Source of the DNA: Sphingomonadales bacterium
GTDB taxonomy: Bacteria; Pseudomonadota; Alphaproteobacteria; Sphingomonadales; Sphingomonadaceae
Length of the DNA: 5,172 nucleotides
Direction of reading: 5' to 3'
NCBI GenBank assembly: GCA_027489295.1
Contig: JAIYAA010000140.1
Location: 1-5,172 of the forward strand
In this document: positions 1-5,172 of the stretch, piece after piece
Layout: each line of letters starts with the position of its first letter
Position numbering within the stretch: position 1 is the stretch's first letter
Position numbers and translations under genes: made by a program
The notes under the pieces: model-generated
Told to the model about the DNA's origin: nothing
Seen by the model: only the letters and a program-made list of their open reading frames with translations
The model's database searches: none

Positions 1-78
1 CAGGACGGCGGCGTCACGGTGGACGCGGCGCTGGCGATGGTTGCGCGGGGTGCCATGCTGCTGGCCGAGCGTCGCTAG
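1..78 (+). CDS. 3' end of an unidentified gene (partial)
   Basis: Reading from base 1 gives 25 sense codons and a TAG stop at 76-78. The C-terminal peptide is Ala/Leu/Met-rich and looks helical (DAALAMVARGAMLLAERR). About 22 of the 25 codons end in G or C, which matches the codon use of the genes downstream and supports this frame. The start lies outside the window. The fragment is too short to assign a family or function, and it is separated from the secretion operon by 380 nt, so it is probably a separate transcription unit. Confidence is limited by the short length. Confidence 0.5.
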   Translation, partial: QDGGVTVDAALAMVARGAMLLAERR

Positions 79-89
79 CGCAGTGCCAT

Positions 90-109
90 GTCGACCGCTG
101 GCGGTCGGC
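90..109 (+). terminator. Possible terminator-like hairpin, no U-tract
   Basis: Bases 90-97 pair with 102-109 (eight pairs, one of them T-G) around the loop CTGG. The hairpin lies 12 nt after the stop codon of the partial upstream gene. No run of T follows, so it is not a standard intrinsic terminator. It could be a pause site or a Rho-assisted 3' end, or it could be chance in GC-rich DNA. Confidence 0.25.
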
Positions 110-243
110 GGCGCCGAAGATGCGGCAGCAAAGCGCAGCGGGAAGTTGGTTCGTGCGGGCACGATCTGGAGCGGCCGGGCTGCTGCGTCATCTGATCTTC
201 CGATCTCTGCAGAGGTGGCTGCAAGACTTTGATTTGTGTGCCT

Positions 244-271
244 TTGTCTGAAATTTCGTAGTAGTAATAAT
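244..271 (+). promoter_or_regulatory. Candidate upstream promoter P1
   Basis: TTGTCT (244-249, four of six to the sigma-70 -35 consensus) and AATAAT (266-271, five of six to the -10 consensus) are separated by 16 bp in an AT-rich stretch. Transcription would start near base 278, giving a leader of about 180 nt for the transporter gene. This is consensus matching only; alphaproteobacterial promoters are often poor matches. Confidence 0.3.
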
Positions 272-281
272 GGAGTCAATA

Positions 282-297
282 TTAACTGGCGCGCAGA
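282..297 (+). repeat. Upstream copy of TTAACnGGnGCGCAGA element
   Basis: This 16-bp element matches 390-405 at 14 of 16 positions. It starts with TTAAC, the strong half of a CtrA site, and ends with GCGCAGA. It lies about 11 bp beyond the -10 hexamer of candidate promoter P1. Only a degraded partner half-site (TGGA at 271-274) sits seven bases upstream, so this copy is not a complete CtrA box. Confidence 0.45.
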
Positions 298-355
298 TAT
301 TCCAAAAACGCGACAAGTAATACCGAAGCGGGACATAGAAAAGGGCGGGCAAAGT

Positions 356-383
356 TTGACAGCTGTCGGTCGCGCTGGTTAAT
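356..383 (+). promoter_or_regulatory. Candidate proximal promoter P2
   Basis: A perfect -35 hexamer TTGACA (356-361) is followed after 16 bp by GTTAAT (378-383, four of six to TATAAT). Alternative -10 registers at 17 or 18 bp spacing (TTAATA, TAATAG) match less well. Transcription would start near base 390, about 70 nt before the transporter start codon. The -10 overlaps the CtrA-type box, and the -35 overlaps a 10-bp palindrome, so the promoter looks suited to regulation. Confidence 0.4.
358..367. promoter_or_regulatory. Perfect 10-bp palindrome over the -35 of P2
   Basis: GACAGCTGTC is self-complementary over all ten bases and shares four bases with the -35 hexamer TTGACA. A dimeric regulator bound here would block RNA polymerase. 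No specific regulator family is recognised, and a 10-bp palindrome can occur by chance. Confidence 0.25.
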
Positions 384-394
384 AGCCGGTTAAC
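379..394 (+). promoter_or_regulatory. Predicted CtrA box, TTAA-N7-TTAAC
   Basis: The sequence reads TTAA, seven bases (TAGCCGG), then TTAAC. This is an exact match to the consensus TTAA-N7-TTAAC described for the alphaproteobacterial response regulator CtrA in Caulobacter and relatives. The two half-sites are 11 bp apart, one helical turn, so a CtrA dimer could bind one face. The box overlaps the -10 of candidate promoter P2, which would favour repression there. Activation would instead need a promoter using the second half as its -35; no good -10 is visible at the right distance. Binding is inferred. Confidence 0.5.
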
Positions 395-405
395 GGGTGC
401 GCAGA
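390..405 (+). repeat. Downstream copy of TTAACnGGnGCGCAGA element
   Basis: This is the partner of the copy at 282-297, 108 bp away (14 of 16 bases identical, mismatches at positions 6 and 9). Its TTAAC is the second half of the CtrA-type box, and its GCGCAGA forms the left arm of the hairpin at 399-417. It lies near the predicted start point of P2. Confidence 0.45.
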
Positions 406-417
406 GTGATTCTGCGC
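399..417 (+). promoter_or_regulatory. Leader hairpin or operator: GCGCAGA-GTGAT-TCTGCGC
   Basis: There is a perfect 7-bp inverted repeat with a 5-nt loop, 41 nt before the transporter start codon. In DNA it could be a dimer-binding operator. In RNA from either candidate promoter it would fold as a stable leader hairpin. No T-run follows, so it is not a terminator. The arm GCGCAGA also occurs at 291-297, which favours a protein-binding role. Confidence 0.35.
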
Positions 418-449
418 GGACGGCGTGGGGGTGCGCCATCTAGTTCGTC

Positions 450-455
450 GGGGGA
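450..455 (+). promoter_or_regulatory. Ribosome binding site of the transporter gene
   Basis: The purine run GGGGGA lies only 3 nt before the ATG at 459, closer than usual. An in-frame TAG at 441-443 and the absence of start codons between it and 459 rule out a start further upstream. The short spacing leaves GTG at 477 as a possible alternative start; it would still leave a usable signal peptide. Confidence 0.45.
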
Positions 456-458
456 AAC

Positions 459-2201
459 ATGGGGGACCAGCATTTCGTGCGCTTGCCGCTGGCATATTTC
501 GTTCCAGTTCTGGTACTTACCGGTATTTCCACCGTCGCGCAGGCGCAGGTCGTTCCAAGCCGTCCGGAACTAGAGGGGCCAGCCGTTACTGCGCCGATGC
601 CCTCCGGGAAGGTCCGGATTGATGCTGCTAAGGCACTGCAAACGGAGGATTGTCCGCTCGCAAGCTACAAGCTGGACATCAAGATCGGCAAGATCGAGTT
701 CACCGCGCCCGGCGGTGCCGAGCTCCCGGCCCAGATCCGCGCGCTGCTCTCCGGGGAGGCTTCCACGCCGCCCTCTGGCACCAACCAGCTCGCCGTGGTC
801 TGCCAGCTGCGCGACCGGGCGAGCGAGATCCTCCGCACGCGCGGCTACATCGCCTCGGTCCAGATTCCGCCGCAGCGCGTGGAAGACGGGACGCTGCGGC
901 TGGAGGTCGTGACGGCGCGGCTGGTGGAAGTGCGCGTGCGCGGCGATGCGGGCCCCTATCGCGGCACGCTCGCAGCCCGGATCAAGCAGCTCCAGGCGCT
1001 GGATCCGCTCAATGCCAAGGATGCCGAACGAATCCTGTTGCTGGCGGATGATATTCCCGGGCTCGACGTTCGGCTCGCGCTGCGCCCGGCGGGCACCGCG
1101 CCCGGCGCGGTGGTGGGCGAGCTCACCGTCTCGGTCAGTCGCTGGCGTGCGCTGATGAGTGCCCGCAACTACGGGTCGCGGCAATTGGGCCGGGAATCGG
1201 TCTTTGCGCGCGCCGAATTCTACGGCCTTACCGGCCTGTCGGACATGACCTTCATCGGTGCGCAGACGACGGCGGACCTGAAGGAACAGAAGGTCGTCCA
1301 GGCCGGGCACACCATGGGGCTGGGCAGCCGCGGCGCCACCTTGTCGGTTAGCGGCGTCTACGCCTGGTCTCGGCCCGATATCGGGACGCTCGATCTGCGG
1401 TCGCAGTCGGTGATCGGCAATGTCGAGCTTGCGGCGCCGCTGTTCCGCAGCGTGCAGGATCGGGTGGATCTGGCCGGCGGCTTCGAAGTCGCCGAGCAGC
1501 GGGTGCGCGTCTATGGCACCGGCGCCAGCGCGCCGCTCAACCGCGATCGCCTGCGCACGCTCTATGCGCGCCTCAGCGGCGGCACCCGCGGGCTGCGGAT
1601 CGACGGGAGCCAGACATATGGCGTTTCTGGATCGGTCGAGGTCCGCAAGGGGCTCGATATCTTCGCCGCGACCCGCCCGCGCAGCGTGGTGGCGGGATAT
1701 ACGCCGTCGCGCTTCGAAGGGGATGCACAGGCCTGGGTCTTGCGCGGGGACATGGACGCTGAGGCTTCGCTTGTCCCGCTCGTGTCGCTCGCCGGTACGG
1801 TGCAGGCGCAATGGGCCGATCGCCCGCTGCTGAATTTCGACGAATATTCGATCGGCAACTTCACGATCGGCCGCGGATATGATCCGGGCGCCAATTCGGC
1901 CGACCGGGCGATCGGCCTGCGCGGCGAGCTGCGCCTGCATCCGCTGCGCAACGAACGGCGCATCGTCGATCTGTTCGGCTTCTACGACAGCGTCTGGATC
2001 TGGAATCTGGATACCGGCGCGATCGAGAACAACCGGCGGCTCGGTTCCTTCGGCGGCGGTGTGCGGCTGCAGATACCGCGCCTCCTCTCGCTGGAGACGA
2101 GCTACGCCCGGCCGCAGAACGCGGCCCTGCTCGTGCCGGGCGCCAAACGGGCGCCGGCGCGGCTTCTCCTTTCGCTCACCTTGCAGTTCCAGCCGCGCTG
2201 A
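459..2201 (+). CDS. TpsB-type outer-membrane transporter (FhaC/ShlB family)
   Basis: This 580-residue protein is the outer-membrane pore partner of a two-partner (type Vb) secretion system. A signal peptide ends at AQA (27-29). A Pro-rich linker follows (about 30-65), then a POTRA-like domain (about 70-152, ending in the typical EDGTLRLEVV stretch) and a second POTRA-like domain (about 153-228). The rest (229-580) is a beta-barrel of alternating strands ending in SLTLQFQPR. GRGYDPG at 471-477 matches the conserved RGY motif of barrel loop L6 in FhaC, with Gly in place of the usual Val, and FYD (508-510) fits the conserved F-x-D strand motif. The length is normal for the family. The adhesin gene starts 20 nt downstream with its own ribosome binding site, so the two are surely co-transcribed. 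POTRA domains in this family bind the TPS domain of the partner. The family call is firm; the exact substrate is inferred from adjacency. Confidence 0.93.
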   Translation: MGDQHFVRLPLAYFVPVLVLTGISTVAQAQVVPSRPELEGPAVTAPMPSGKVRIDAAKALQTEDCPLASYKLDIKIGKIEFTAPGGAELPAQIRALLSGEASTPPSGTNQLAVVCQLRDRASEILRTRGYIASVQIPPQRVEDGTLRLEVVTARLVEVRVRGDAGPYRGTLAARIKQLQALDPLNAKDAERILLLADDIPGLDVRLALRPAGTAPGAVVGELTVSVSRWRALMSARNYGSRQLGRESVFARAEFYGLTGLSDMTFIGAQTTADLKEQKVVQAGHTMGLGSRGATLSVSGVYAWSRPDIGTLDLRSQSVIGNVELAAPLFRSVQDRVDLAGGFEVAEQRVRVYGTGASAPLNRDRLRTLYARLSGGTRGLRIDGSQTYGVSGSVEVRKGLDIFAATRPRSVVAGYTPSRFEGDAQAWVLRGDMDAEASLVPLVSLAGTVQAQWADRPLLNFDEYSIGNFTIGRGYDPGANSADRAIGLRGELRLHPLRNERRIVDLFGFYDSVWIWNLDTGAIENNRRLGSFGGGVRLQIPRLLSLETSYARPQNAALLVPGAKRAPARLLLSLTLQFQPR

Positions 2202-2209
2202 CGCGGACC

Positions 2210-2214
2210 GGGAG
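2210..2214 (+). promoter_or_regulatory. Ribosome binding site of the adhesin gene
   Basis: GGGAG lies 7 nt before ATG 2222, an ideal spacing, within the 20-nt gap after the transporter stop (TGA, 2199-2201). It fixes the start, which is also followed immediately by a signal peptide. Confidence 0.7.
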
Positions 2215-2221
2215 ACGACCC

Positions 2222-5172
2222 ATGGCATCCTCGCGTAAGCTCCTGTATCGCAAGTTGATCGTCTCCACGGCGCTGGCCGGCGGCTTGATCGTCGTAACCT
2301 CTGTCGCGCGAGCACAGACACTGCCCGATTCAACGCAGACGACGGTCACGCATGGCGGTGCGACTGGCGGGGCGACGGCAGGGTTCGATACCAGCGTCGC
2401 CAAGGAACTGACGGTCAACCTGCGCGACAATCGCACGGTGATCGACTGGAAGAGCGGATTCACGATCGATTCCGGTGGCACGGTCGCGTTTCACGACGAT
2501 CGCGGCAGCGTGGCGGGGATCACCGACACGACCAAGAACATCGCGGTGCTCAACCGCGATCTGTCCGGCGTGAAGTCTGCAATCAACGGGACGTTGACGA
2601 GCGACTCCAACGTCGCCGTCTATCTGGTGAATACCAACGGTCTGATGTTCGGCGCCGGATCGGTGGTGAACACCGGCAGCTTCCTTGCCTCCACCCTCAA
2701 TCTGGCGGACACGGATTTTCTCAGCTCCGCGCTGACGCTCAAGTTCAGCGGAACCAGCGGTGGGATCGAAATCGCGGACGGTGCCAAGTTCACCGCTTCC
2801 GGCACGAACGACGCTAGCGTTTCCGGCCATCGCCAGGGCGATCTCGTCTTCCTCGGCACGTCGATTGCGGCGACAGGGCCTGGCACGAGCTTCACCGCCA
2901 ACGGTGATGCGGCGTTCATCGTGGCCGAGGACGTGACCGTCCCGGTTGGACCGGGCAGCCCATTGTCGTTCGAGATCGCCAAGGGGAGCAGCGTGCAGAA
3001 CGCGCTCACGCTGGCGGGCACGATCGAGGGGCGCAACGTCACGATCGGGATGGCGACGCGCGGCGGGATCGCCAACACCTTGCTGTCGGTGCAGGGGACG
3101 GTGCGAGCGACCGGTGCGGCGGCAACCGACCGCGGCATCGTGCTGGTGGCCGGCGCATCCGCGGACGGGGTCACGCTCACGCCCGGCGCCGCGGGCGATA
3201 TCGATACGGTGGGCCGTGTCGAGACGTCCACGCTCGACAGCGCTACCCACGTGACCGTGGCTGCGGTCACGAACGCGACGCTCGGGGCCGTGACCGCGAC
3301 CGCGGGGGATATCGCGATCGATGTCGGCGGCAACCTGACGGCCACGTCGTTGCTTGCCGGGGGCAAGCTGACGCTCGGCGGCACGACGGCACCGGCGAAC
3401 GTGACGGTAACCGGGGCGGCCTCGGCGGCGGATGCGGTGGAGATCACGGCGGGCGCGATCTCGCTGGGCTCGGTTTCGTCTACCGGCGCGAGCCTCGACC
3501 TGAATGCGACCGCGGGCGACCTCGCAGTAACCGGCGCCAGCGGGGCGGGGACCACTGCCACGCTGCTGGCGAGCGGCGGGATCAGCCTGGGCGATACGCT
3601 GACCGCCGGCGGTGCGGCGAACCTGACCGGCGCGGCGATCACCTTCACCAGCATCACCGGCGACAGCGCGGCGGTGAGCGGCAGCACGATCACCGGCACG
3701 TTGCTGCAGGGTACAACGAGCGTTAGCGCGACCGCGTCGAACGGCATGACGCTCACGACGGTGACCGCCGGCGGCGCTGCTGTGCTGACGACGACCGGCG
3801 GCACGCTCAACGCAACGAACGTCAGCGGTGCCACTGCGACGATCAGCGCGGCGGCGGATGCGACACTCGTCACGGTGACGACGACGGGCAACCTGGTCGC
3901 CGACAGCGCGGTCGCTTTCAACGCGACCACGCTGAACAGTGGCGGCGGCATCAGCATCGGCGCGACGACCGCTCCGACCAGCGTCAACATCACCAGCACC
4001 ACCGGAGCGGGTGCGGTGGCGATGAACGCCAGCGAAATCAAGCTGGGCTCGGTGTCGTCTACCGGCGCAAGCCTCGACCTGAATGCGACCGCCGGCGACC
4101 TCGCAGTAACCGGCACCAGTGCGGCGAAGACCACTGCCACGCTGCTGGCGAGCGGCGGGATCAGCCTGAGCGATACGCTGACCGCCGGCGGTGCGGCGAG
4201 CCTGACCGGCGCGGCGATCACCTTCACCAGCATCACCGGCGACAGCGCGGCGGTGAGCGGCAGCACGATCACCGGCACGTCGCTGCAGGGTACGGCAAGC
4301 GTTAGCGCGACCGCGTCGAACGGCATGACGCTCACGACGGTGACCGCCGGCGGCGCTGCTGCGCTGACGACGACCGGTGGCAAGTTGCTGGCCACGACCG
4401 TCACGGGGGCCACTGCGACGATCAGCGCGGCGGCGGATGCGACACTCGGCACGGTGACGACGACGGGCAACCTGGTCGCCGACAGCGCGGTCGCTTTCAA
4501 CGCGACCACGCTGAACAGTGGCGGCGGCATCAGCATCGGCGAGACGACCGCTCCGACCAGCGTCAACATCACCAGCGCTAATGGCGCGGATGCGGTGAAG
4601 ATCACCGCGAAGGCGATCTCGCTGGGTTCGGTGGCGTCGACGGGTGCGGGCCTCGACCTGAATGCGACCGCGGGCGACCTGAAGGTAACCGGCGCCAGCG
4701 GGGCCGGGACCACTGCAACGCTGGTAGCCAGCGACGGAATCAGCCTGGGCGGTACGCTGACCGCCGGGGGTGCGGCGAACCTGACCGGCGCGGCGATCAC
4801 CTTCACCAGCATCGCCGGCGACAGCGCGGCGGTGAGCGGCAGCACGATCACCGGCACGTCGCTGCAGGGTTCGACGGGCGTTAGCGCGGCCGCGTCGAAC
4901 GGTATGACGATCTCTACCGTGGACGGCGGCAGCGGTGCGGCTGCGCTGACGACGACCGGCGGCACGCTCAACGCAACGAACGTCAGCGGCGCCACTGCAA
5001 CGATCAGCGCGGCAGCGGCTGCCACGCTCGGCACGGTGACGACGACGGGCAACCTGGTCGCCGACAGTGCGGGCGCTTTCAACGCGACCACGCTGAACAG
5101 TGGCGGCGGCATCAGCATCGGCGCGACGACCGCTCCGACCAGCGTCAACATCACCAGCACCACCGGAGCGGG
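2222..5172 (+). CDS. TpsA-type repetitive adhesin, filamentous-haemagglutinin-like (3' truncated by window)
   Basis: The frame stays open for 983 codons to the window edge. A signal peptide has a basic start (SSRKLLYRK), a hydrophobic core and a probable cut after ARA (29-31). Residues about 55-165 form the TPS secretion domain: VIDWKSGFTI (73-82), VLNR (109-112), NGTLTSD (122-128) and NTNGLMFG (137-144, usually NPNG-hFG), then SFLASTLNL. Residues 165-340 look like irregular beta-helix. From about 340 on the protein is tandem repeats rich in Thr, Ala, Gly and Ser. Residues 415-983 have no Cys, Trp, Tyr, His or Arg and few charges, mainly Asp. TPS exoproteins are secreted by the adjacent TpsB and fold into a long beta-helix at the surface. 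An adhesin or biofilm role is the likeliest; the C-terminus, which would show a toxin, protease or anchoring domain, is outside the window. The gene's full length is unknown. Confidence 0.92.
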   Translation, partial: MASSRKLLYRKLIVSTALAGGLIVVTSVARAQTLPDSTQTTVTHGGATGGATAGFDTSVAKELTVNLRDNRTVIDWKSGFTIDSGGTVAFHDDRGSVAGITDTTKNIAVLNRDLSGVKSAINGTLTSDSNVAVYLVNTNGLMFGAGSVVNTGSFLASTLNLADTDFLSSALTLKFSGTSGGIEIADGAKFTASGTNDASVSGHRQGDLVFLGTSIAATGPGTSFTANGDAAFIVAEDVTVPVGPGSPLSFEIAKGSSVQNALTLAGTIEGRNVTIGMATRGGIANTLLSVQGTVRATGAAATDRGIVLVAGASADGVTLTPGAAGDIDTVGRVETSTLDSATHVTVAAVTNATLGAVTATAGDIAIDVGGNLTATSLLAGGKLTLGGTTAPANVTVTGAASAADAVEITAGAISLGSVSSTGASLDLNATAGDLAVTGASGAGTTATLLASGGISLGDTLTAGGAANLTGAAITFTSITGDSAAVSGSTITGTLLQGTTSVSATASNGMTLTTVTAGGAAVLTTTGGTLNATNVSGATATISAAADATLVTVTTTGNLVADSAVAFNATTLNSGGGISIGATTAPTSVNITSTTGAGAVAMNASEIKLGSVSSTGASLDLNATAGDLAVTGTSAAKTTATLLASGGISLSDTLTAGGAASLTGAAITFTSITGDSAAVSGSTITGTSLQGTASVSATASNGMTLTTVTAGGAAALTTTGGKLLATTVTGATATISAAADATLGTVTTTGNLVADSAVAFNATTLNSGGGISIGETTAPTSVNITSANGADAVKITAKAISLGSVASTGAGLDLNATAGDLKVTGASGAGTTATLVASDGISLGGTLTAGGAANLTGAAITFTSIAGDSAAVSGSTITGTSLQGSTGVSAAASNGMTISTVDGGSGAAALTTTGGTLNATNVSGATATISAAAAATLGTVTTTGNLVADSAGAFNATTLNSGGGISIGATTAPTSVNITSTTGA
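3239..3463 (+). repeat. Decayed partial unit before the tandem array
   Basis: Residues about 340-414 of the adhesin align with the last 75 or so residues of the 193-residue unit. SATHVTV matches GATATIS, NATLGAV matches DATLGTV, GGTTAPANVTV matches GATTAPTSVNI, and DAVEITAGAIS matches DAVKITAKAIS. Similarity is clear in protein but weak in DNA except over the last 35 bases. It looks like an old unit that has stopped exchanging sequence with the rest. Confidence 0.6.
3464..4042 (+). repeat. Tandem repeat unit 1 (579 bp, 193 residues)
   Basis: This is the first complete unit, residues 415-607 of the adhesin. The start point is set at the motif LGSVSSTGASLDLN; the phase is arbitrary because the array is tandem. 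By hand alignment it differs from unit 2 at about 46 of 579 positions (about 92% identity), with no gap. It can be cut into about ten beta-helix rungs of 16-25 residues. Its variable patches read GASGAG (head), TLNATNVSG (middle) and TTGAGAVAMNASEIK (tail). Confidence 0.93.
4043..4621 (+). repeat. Tandem repeat unit 2 (579 bp, 193 residues)
   Basis: This second complete unit, residues 608-800, has exactly the same length as unit 1. It carries different patches: GTSAAK (head), KLLATTVTG (middle, 4382-4408) and ANGADAVKITAKAIS (tail). The tail resembles that of the decayed unit before the array rather than that of unit 1. Confidence 0.93.
4622..5172 (+). repeat. Tandem repeat unit 3 (cut by window edge)
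   Basis: This third unit starts at residue 801 and is incomplete at the right edge. It carries one extra codon in the stretch around 4910-4945 (VDGGSGAAAL in place of VTAGGAAAL), so the full unit should be 582 bp. Its head (GASGAG), middle (TLNATNVSG) and visible tail (TTGAG) match unit 1, not unit 2. Confidence 0.9.

Larger units (their letters stand above)
79..458. other. Intergenic regulatory region ahead of the secretion operon
   Basis: No convincing gene is present in these 380 nt. The first 150 nt are GC-rich and contain a hairpin (90-109) and a perfect 10-bp palindrome CTCTGCAGAG (205-214). From about 230 to 395 the composition becomes clearly AT-richer, as expected of promoter DNA in a high-GC genome. 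That part holds the promoter candidates, the CtrA-type box and the repeated element listed separately. The small open frames crossing the region lack codon bias, ribosome binding sites and recognisable products. Confidence 0.7.

Noticed and set aside
205..214. Perfect palindrome CTCTGCAGAG
   Set aside because: It is isolated, 250 nt from the gene and upstream of all promoter candidates. A single 10-bp palindrome is expected by chance often enough that no role is claimed.
41..232. 63-codon forward open frame starting with TTG
   Set aside because: It overlaps the upstream gene's 3' end in another frame, has no ribosome binding site and gives a composition-driven Ala/Arg/Ser product.
188..439. 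83-codon reverse-strand open frame in the intergenic region
   Set aside because: It spans the AT-rich promoter area and has no coding bias. Its repeated CAPVN peptide is simply the complement of the duplicated TTAAC-GCGCAGA element.
570..2333. 587-codon reverse-strand open frame across the transporter gene
   Set aside because: Its Arg-rich, featureless product is typical of an antisense shadow in high-GC DNA. The forward frame gives a complete TpsB protein with signal peptide and family motifs.
2330..3250. 306-codon reverse-strand open frame over the TPS domain region
   Set aside because: Arg/His/Gly-rich shadow product with no domain; it lies opposite the well-supported secretion domain.
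2620..5163. 847-codon reverse-strand open frame through the adhesin repeats
   Set aside because: It is the complement of the adhesin repeats, out of phase with the sense codons. The low-complexity Val/Ala/Pro product repeats only because the sense gene does. The forward frame has a signal peptide, TPS domain and ribosome binding site; this one has no family features.
3464..5172. CRISPR array or other non-coding repeat array
   Set aside because: The units are 579 bp, directly adjoining and in frame within one open gene, with no short repeat-spacer pattern.
2222..5172. Contact-dependent inhibition toxin (CdiA) reading of the exoprotein
   Set aside because: The toxin tip would be at the C-terminus, which is not in the window, and the visible Thr/Ala/Gly repeats do not resemble the usual FHA repeats of CdiA. 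No immunity gene is visible. It cannot be excluded, but nothing supports it.

Overview
The window is GC-rich with strong G/C preference at third codon positions. Its gene pair resembles those of the alphaproteobacteria, most likely a sphingomonad (Sphingomonas, Sphingobium, Novosphingobium). This assignment rests on the style of the two proteins, the codon use and a CtrA-type box; no sequence search was possible.

Layout. Bases 1-78 are the 3' end of a forward gene that starts outside the window and is not recognised. Bases 79-458 are intergenic, distinctly AT-richer from about 230 to 395. This stretch holds two candidate promoters, a perfect TTAA-N7-TTAAC box (the CtrA consensus), a 16-bp element present twice 108 bp apart, and a 7-bp-stem hairpin. 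Bases 459-2201 encode a 580-residue TpsB/FhaC/ShlB-type outer-membrane transporter with a signal peptide, two POTRA-like domains and a beta-barrel. After a 20-nt gap with a good ribosome binding site, bases 2222-5172 encode the first 983 residues of a TpsA-type exoprotein (filamentous-haemagglutinin-like adhesin) that runs off the right edge.

The two genes form a classic two-partner secretion (type Vb) operon. TpsA is exported to the periplasm by its signal peptide, its N-terminal TPS domain is recognised by the TpsB POTRA domains, and it is threaded through the barrel and folds outside as a beta-helix. From about residue 340 the exoprotein is repetitive. It has a decayed partial unit, then two complete 579-bp (193-residue) tandem units and most of a third, about 92% identical in DNA between units 1 and 2. 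Variable patches inside the units alternate, which suggests the array grew by duplicating a two-unit block.

The best candidates for something new are the regulatory region (predicted cell-cycle control of an adhesin operon) and the alternating organisation of the repeats. I see no evidence of a new class of enzyme or defence system; the long reverse-strand open frames are best explained as shadows of the two forward genes.
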